This document shows positions 6,782-9,901 of a DNA stretch of 9,901 bases, piece after piece. The position numbers and the translations under genes were made by a program. The first letter of the stretch is position 1. Every line of letters begins with the position of its first letter. The stretch is from Vicinamibacteria bacterium (GTDB lineage Bacteria > Acidobacteriota > Vicinamibacteria > Vicinamibacterales > UBA2999), in assembly GCA_025938035.1 (NCBI GenBank), contig JAICQE010000163.1:1-9901 (forward strand). The letters run 5' to 3'. Under the pieces are notes generated by a model. It saw nothing but the letters and a program-made list of their open reading frames with translations, was not told the DNA's origin and did no database searches.

Positions 6782-7695
6782 CGCGTGTGTCGCGGCGTGA
6801 ATTCGTCAGGCTCGGTGCCGCGGGCGCGGTCGCGGCGCCGCTGGTTCTCGATCCGACGCGCGCTCGCGCCGCGGCACCGACCGCACAGGATGTCGTCGAT
6901 CGCATCCGGAAGTCTCTCGGTGTCGAGTGGCGGGCCGACACGGTCGACACGTTCAAGGCCGGCGACCCCTCGGCAGTCGTCACCGGCATCGCGACAACCT
7001 CGTTGGCCACGATTGATGTGATGAGACGCGCCGTGAAAGCCGGCGCGAACATGATCGTCACCAGCGGGCCGACGTTCTATTCGAGGGCCGACCGGCCGAC
7101 CCCTCCAGCCGGACGCGGCCGCGGTGCGGCAGCCCCACCAGCGCCGGATCCGGTATTCGACGCGAAGAACCAGTTCATCAGGGAAAACAACCTGGTCGTC
7201 TGGCGGTTCAGCGACCACTGGCGCCTGCGTACGCCGAACCCGTTCACCACGGGCTTGATCGACACGCTCGGCTGGACGAGAAACCGCGCGACTGACGATC
7301 CGCTGAGAGTCATCGTGCCGTCGATGACGCTCGAGAGCCTCGTCGACAACGTCAACGGCAAGCTGAACGCGCGCGGTGGCATGCGCGTCGTTGGGAATCG
7401 GCAGTTGCGAGTCCGCACAATCGGCTTTGTGCCGGGAAGCGTGGCGATTCAGACCACGCTCAGCGTCCTGCCACGAGTGGATGCGCTCATCGCCGGCGAG
7501 ATCCGCGAGTGGGAGTCGTCCGAGTATGCGCGCGACATGGTGTCCGAAGGTCTCCCCCGGGCCCTGATTCTCCTCGGCCGCACGCTGTCCGAGGATCCCG
7601 GGATGAAGGTCTGCGCAGAGTGGCTGGCGACGGTCGTGCCCGACGTCCGCTGCCGCTGGATGCCCGTCGGCGATCCCTACTGGAGGCCCGCATGA
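6778..7695 (+). CDS. Tat-exported Nif3-like protein with degenerate metal site
   Basis: This 305-aa protein has a twin-arginine signal: SRREFVRLG (5-13), a hydrophobic stretch to about residue 24 and an ARA-AA cleavage site near 30, so the mature protein is probably periplasmic. The rest is a Nif3-family domain. It is clearly paralogous to the next gene, sharing DTFKAG (57-62), VTGIATT (68-74), NMIV (91-94), IAGE (238-241), SE..GM (271-276) and the GDP-x-W ending. The usual metal ligands are largely lost: the His-Glu pair is Ser96-Gly97 (TSGP), the HDHMHD segment is SDHWRL (145-150), and the GH before SEE is Gly267-Arg268. Glu272 remains. A Pro/Ala/Gly/Arg-rich insert (about 105-124) follows the lost His-Glu position. 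ATGA overlaps bracket the gene on both sides. It probably does not bind two metals and may act as a binding, scaffold or partner protein (inference). Confidence 0.85.
   Translation: MTRVSRREFVRLGAAGAVAAPLVLDPTRARAAAPTAQDVVDRIRKSLGVEWRADTVDTFKAGDPSAVVTGIATTSLATIDVMRRAVKAGANMIVTSGPTFYSRADRPTPPAGRGRGAAAPPAPDPVFDAKNQFIRENNLVVWRFSDHWRLRTPNPFTTGLIDTLGWTRNRATDDPLRVIVPSMTLESLVDNVNGKLNARGGMRVVGNRQLRVRTIGFVPGSVAIQTTLSVLPRVDALIAGEIREWESSEYARDMVSEGLPRALILLGRTLSEDPGMKVCAEWLATVVPDVRCRWMPVGDPYWRPA
7682..7686 (+). promoter_or_regulatory. Ribosome binding site for the cytoplasmic Nif3-like gene
   Basis: GGAGG lies 5 nt before ATG 7692, inside the last codons of the preceding gene. This strong Shine-Dalgarno decides the start: the frame is open upstream to 7509, but that part overlaps the neighbour's coding sequence. 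Translation from 7692 begins directly at the Nif3 domain with no export signal. Confidence 0.7.
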
Positions 7696-8483
7696 CGGCT
7701 GGCGACGTCGTCGAACGGATCCGGAAGAATGTCGGCGTGCCGTGGCGCGACGCGACGTATCGCGACACCTTCAAGGCCGGCGGCCCGGCGACACCAGTGA
7801 CAGGAATCGCCACGACGGCGTTCGCCAGCTTCGACGTAGTCCGGCGCGCGGTCGCCGAAGGCCTGAACATGATCGTCCCGCACGAAGTCACCTTCTGGAA
7901 CGATCGCGACGATGCCGCCATCGTCAGCAGCGACCCGCTCTACACGCAGAAGCTCGACTTCCTGACGAGGAACAACGTCGTGATCTTCCGCATGCACGAC
8001 CACATGCACGACCAGCGTCCGGACTTCCTGTATGTCGGCAGCGCGCGCGAGCTGGGGCTCGACGCGAAATACGAGACCGCACCCGGCTCGCATCGATTCA
8101 CGATCCAGGAAACGACGCTGGGCCGGCTCGCGGCCGAGGTCAAAAAGCGCGTCGGCGCGCGGGCGCTGCGCGTGGTCGGCAACCCGAACGCACGGGTCAG
8201 CCGCATTCAGCTTGGCGTCGGCTACGCCACGCCCTCCGTGAACGACGCCGCGATCGACGTCGTGATCAGCGGCGAGCAGCAGGAGGTCGACGGTGGGTTC
8301 GACAACCCTGAGTACGTGCTCGACGCGGTGGAACTGGGCATTCCGAAGGGCTGGATCATGCTCGGCCATGCCGTCTCCGAGGAGGCCGGCATGCTGGAGA
8401 TGGCGCAGTGGATCGGACGCTTCGTCACCGAAGTGCCCGTGCGGTTGATCAAGGCCGGCGAACCGTTCTGGGCGCCGAGGTAG
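7692..8483 (+). CDS. Nif3-like dinuclear metal centre protein, cytoplasmic paralogue
   Basis: This Nif3-family protein of 263 aa has no signal peptide. Expected ligand positions are intact: His64-Glu65 (PHEVTFW, in the place of the HH/HE pair), the dense cluster H-D-H-M-H-D (102-107), and GH-A-V-SEE with His226 and Glu230 spaced by four, as for the C-terminal His/Glu ligands of E. coli YbgI. GEQQEV (194-199) matches the family GE..E/H stretch. Nif3 proteins usually form ring-shaped oligomers with two metal ions per subunit. Their function is mostly unknown, and old names such as GTP cyclohydrolase I type 2 should not be trusted. The gene follows its exported paralogue by ATGA overlap and ends the operon just before a hairpin. 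Co-expression of a metal-competent cytosolic copy with a ligand-poor exported copy is the striking feature. A metal-dependent hydrolase is possible; the substrate is unknown. Confidence 0.88.
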   Translation: MTAGDVVERIRKNVGVPWRDATYRDTFKAGGPATPVTGIATTAFASFDVVRRAVAEGLNMIVPHEVTFWNDRDDAAIVSSDPLYTQKLDFLTRNNVVIFRMHDHMHDQRPDFLYVGSARELGLDAKYETAPGSHRFTIQETTLGRLAAEVKKRVGARALRVVGNPNARVSRIQLGVGYATPSVNDAAIDVVISGEQQEVDGGFDNPEYVLDAVELGIPKGWIMLGHAVSEEAGMLEMAQWIGRFVTEVPVRLIKAGEPFWAPR

Positions 8484-8485
8484 AG

Positions 8486-8518
8486 AATCCGCGCTAGCTA
8501 GCGAGGTGCGCGCGGATT
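8486..8518. terminator. Hairpin at the convergent gene ends, candidate bidirectional terminator
   Basis: AATCCGCGC (8486-8494) and GCGCGGATT (8510-8518) form a perfect 9-bp GC-rich stem with a 15-nt loop. It starts 3 bp after the stop of the second Nif3-like gene and contains the stop codon of the minus-strand repeat protein (8498-8500), so it could end transcripts from both sides. Neither side has a T-tract, so it is not a classic intrinsic terminator and may only stabilise 3' ends. The loop side holds GCTAGCTAGC (8493-8502), a self-palindrome that could compete with the stem. Confidence 0.5.
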
Positions 8519-9901
8519 GGAGTATCGGTTCGCCGCTCCGGGCGTTGGCAGTTCCGCCGCCACCACCGCACCACGAGGATGGGCGCGGGCGAGCGGCCTC
8601 GCAAGCGTGATTCCACTGCCGGCCAGCGGCGCGGCTGCCGCATGGGCAACCTTCAGCGGCATCGTCACGGTGATGCGGGCGCCGCCGCGACCGCCCTGCA
8701 CCTGCGCGATGGTCGCGGTTTCCTGATTGGCGCCGCTGTCGATCGTGATCGACTGACCCACCACGAAGCCGGCGGTGGCCGCGACGGGGATGACTGTCGC
8801 TCCCACTTGTGTCGCCGTACTCAGGCGCGTACTGCCCGCCGTGCCGACCGAAGCGATATTCGTGATTTCGCTGTCCGGACCGCTGCCGACTATTACTGTC
8901 TGCCCGGGCGAAAAGCCCGCCACGCCAGCCACTTTTATATTCGTGGCCCCGTCCGCGGCGCCTTCGGGCAAGGCAGTGGCAGGCTGCACAACAAAGTCGG
9001 TGCAGAGACTGTCGTCATCATGGCCGTCGGGGAAGCGGCCGATGCTCCGATTGGGCGCACCTGGTGCAGCAGCGGCGGCAGCGATGTTGGCGGTGGCGGG
9101 CCCCGAGCCGGCGCCTGGCACGATAGCCATGCAGCCGCCCTGGTGCTGCACGCCTTCCAGCGTCGCCAGGTCCGGCCGGGTGATATAGCCGTTCGCACTG
9201 GAATTGCTCTGCTGCGAGCCATAGACGATGGCGTCCATCACGACCGCGCCGGACGCGTCGGTCAACGCGATGGCGCCGCCGGTGATGAAGAGCGTGCTGC
9301 CGAACCAGGCGTGCGGCGCCGGACCTTGATAGCCCTCGTTCGCCGCGCCGCGATAGCGCACGGGGGTTCCGTAGGCATGGGCGCGCGCCAGCGGTCGGTC
9401 GAGTGCCACGCCGCTGCCGAGCGCCTGCACCGCATCGCCGCTCCGATGGGCGAAGCGCGTGGCAGGAGTGAACGAAATGCCGGTGCCCCGGCCCCACACA
9501 TCGACGCCGGACGTATGGGGCACTTTGAGCGGCGCCGTCAGCGTGACCCCGGTGCCTTCCGGTCCCGCGGTACCAACCGAGGCAACCACCGCGCGTTCCA
9601 TGCGCTGGCCTGTCCCGATGGTCAGCGTGTCGCCGACGCTGACGTTGGCCAGCGCCGCCAGCTTGATGTTGGTCGCACCCGATGTGCTGGCGGCAGCGAG
9701 CGTGGTCTGAGTCGCGGCCTTGCCTACCGACGTCACAGTAGCGATCTCCGCGGCACCGCCAAGGTCGATGCTGATCTTCTCTCCCACGGTGAAACCGTCG
9801 GCGCTATGCACCGGCAGATTGGTCGTGCCGGCGGGAAAATCCAGCCACGGCCCGGTCGAGACGTTGATGAATACCTTCGTCGGCGCCGCAGCGGCGGTGC
9901 C
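8498..9901 (-). CDS. Repeat-built protein with lamin-tail-like domain, 5' partial
   Basis: The visible 467 residues are the C-terminal part of a larger alanine/glycine/threonine-rich protein. The frame is open to base 9901, so the GTG at 9811 is not the real start; residues below are counted from it. Four modules of about 45-50 aa with the consensus GATNIKVA...GF.VGQ.I.I.SG...ET..IA.VG occur as two pairs. Shorter units of about 20 aa (G.GI.L..PL..AH..G..V) follow both pairs. Between them (about 153-285) lies GGAIALTDASGAVVMDAIVYG, then IGRFPDGHDDDSLCTDF, which look like the core of a lamin-tail domain. The usual PTPGAAN ending appears only at 422-428, after the second module pair. Cys227 and Cys270 could form a disulfide. 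It is probably extracellular or surface-attached, perhaps an appendage of an enzyme encoded upstream; I cannot name a function. The coding frame is clear; domain naming is moderate. Confidence 0.75.
   Translation of the reverse strand, partial: GTAAAAPTKVFINVSTGPWLDFPAGTTNLPVHSADGFTVGEKISIDLGGAAEIATVTSVGKAATQTTLAAASTSGATNIKLAALANVSVGDTLTIGTGQRMERAVVASVGTAGPEGTGVTLTAPLKVPHTSGVDVWGRGTGISFTPATRFAHRSGDAVQALGSGVALDRPLARAHAYGTPVRYRGAANEGYQGPAPHAWFGSTLFITGGAIALTDASGAVVMDAIVYGSQQSNSSANGYITRPDLATLEGVQHQGGCMAIVPGAGSGPATANIAAAAAAPGAPNRSIGRFPDGHDDDSLCTDFVVQPATALPEGAADGATNIKVAGVAGFSPGQTVIVGSGPDSEITNIASVGTAGSTRLSTATQVGATVIPVAATAGFVVGQSITIDSGANQETATIAQVQGGRGGARITVTMPLKVAHAAAAPLAGSGITLARPLARAHPRGAVVAAELPTPGAANRYSNPRAPR
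8558..8680 (-). repeat. Two more ~20-aa PL-x-x-AH-x-x-G repeats
   Basis: ITVTMPLKVAHAAAAPLA and GSGITLARPLARAHPRG correspond to units one and three of the upstream triplet: PLKVPH against PLKVAH, and RPLARAH twice. The array before the core thus has three units and the array after it has two, as if one unit had been lost or gained. Confidence 0.65.
8678..8950 (-). repeat. Second pair of ATNIKVA-type modules
   Basis: Modules at about 8801-8950 and 8678-8800 read GATNIKVAGVAGFSPGQTV then SEITNIASVGTAG, and GATVIPVAATAGFVVGQSI then ETATIAQV. They match the first pair more closely in the GATNIKVA/GF/GQ positions. They sit between the lamin-tail-like core and its apparent PTPGAAN ending. Confidence 0.72.
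9356..9553 (-). repeat. Three consecutive ~20-aa G-x-(L/F)-x-P-(L/A)-x-AH-x-G repeats
   Basis: Three short units follow one another: TGVTLTAPLKVPHTSG (9553-9491 region), TGISFTPATRFAHRSG (9484-9422 region) and SGVALDRPLARAHAYG (9418-9356 region). Each has a Gly-hydrophobic strand, a Pro/basic turn, a conserved His, then Gly. They look like repeated beta-hairpins joining the first module pair to the lamin-tail-like core. Confidence 0.65.
9554..9826 (-). repeat. First pair of ATNIKVA-type modules
   Basis: Two adjacent protein modules, about 9677-9826 and 9554-9676, share the layout TN-hydrophobic, then (V/F)-x-VG-(D/E)-x-(L/I)-x-I and E-x-A-x-V-x-SVG. The first reads FTVGEKISID...EIATVTSVG, the second VSVGDTLTIG...ERAVVASVG. 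The alternating hydrophobic pattern suggests small beta-rich units. They are diverged at DNA level, so this is an old protein repeat rather than a recent tandem duplication. Confidence 0.7.

Noticed and set aside
7509..7691. N-terminal extension of the second Nif3-like gene as a hidden signal or fusion
   Set aside because: It lies wholly inside the preceding coding region, has no hydrophobic core, and a good GGAGG precedes ATG 7692.
6778..7695. First Nif3-like gene as a decaying pseudogene
   Set aside because: The frame is intact, has a strong ribosome site, a well-formed Tat signal and conserved structural motifs, and sits in a tightly overlapping operon. Ligand loss looks like change of function rather than decay.
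7692..8483. Naming the Nif3-like gene GTP cyclohydrolase I type 2
   Set aside because: This is a common database name for the family with weak experimental support, and nothing in the sequence or neighbours points to folate or queuosine synthesis.
8558..9826. Possible CRISPR-like or DNA-level tandem repeat
   Set aside because: The repeats are in protein sequence with diverged codons, irregular spacing and one open frame throughout.

Overview
The window looks like a piece of chromosome from a GC-rich (about two-thirds G+C by eye), Gram-negative soil-type bacterium. The gene content is an S1-type sulfatase, a Tat-exported protein, a B3-like metallo-beta-lactamase, an Nramp-like carrier and an alanine-rich surface-type protein with lamin-tail-like features. 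This would fit Acidobacteriota or a similar environmental phylum, but that is inference. I see no tRNA, rRNA, CRISPR array, insertion sequence or other sign of recent mobility, and no gene-free stretch over about 110 bases.

Layout. (1) Bases 1-1239, plus strand: the C-terminal part of an arylsulfatase-type sulfatase whose start lies outside the window. (2) Bases 1252-4476, minus strand: a compact three-gene operon reading Nramp-like carrier, zinc-dependent alcohol/polyol dehydrogenase, then SDR oxidoreductase. The first two genes are 7 bp apart and the last two share an ATGA start/stop overlap. (3) Bases 4477-4583: a short divergent control region with two CATWATG palindromes 21 bp apart. (4) Bases 4584-8483, plus strand: a four-gene operon reading secreted B3-like metallo-beta-lactamase, MHS-type MFS permease, Tat-exported Nif3-like protein, then cytoplasmic Nif3-like protein. 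All three junctions are 4-bp ATGA overlaps. (5) Bases 8486-8518: a hairpin at the convergent end. (6) Bases 8498-9901, minus strand: the C-terminal part of a large repeat-built protein that runs off the right edge.

The two divergent operons read as one unit for handling an unidentified small molecule (inference). Each side has an inner-membrane carrier. One side has an NAD(P)-type dehydrogenase pair arranged like the idonate/5-ketogluconate pair IdnD-IdnO. The other has a periplasmic hydrolase-like protein and two Nif3 proteins predicted to lie on opposite sides of the membrane.

The most unusual feature is the Nif3 pair. The cytoplasmic copy keeps the His/Glu/Asp residues expected of a dinuclear metal centre. 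The Tat-exported copy has lost most of them and looks like an exported pseudo-metalloprotein. Other oddities are an SDR whose catalytic Lys is Arg, an Nramp-like carrier without the DPGN and MPH metal-binding motifs, and a lamin-tail-like domain apparently interrupted by repeat modules.
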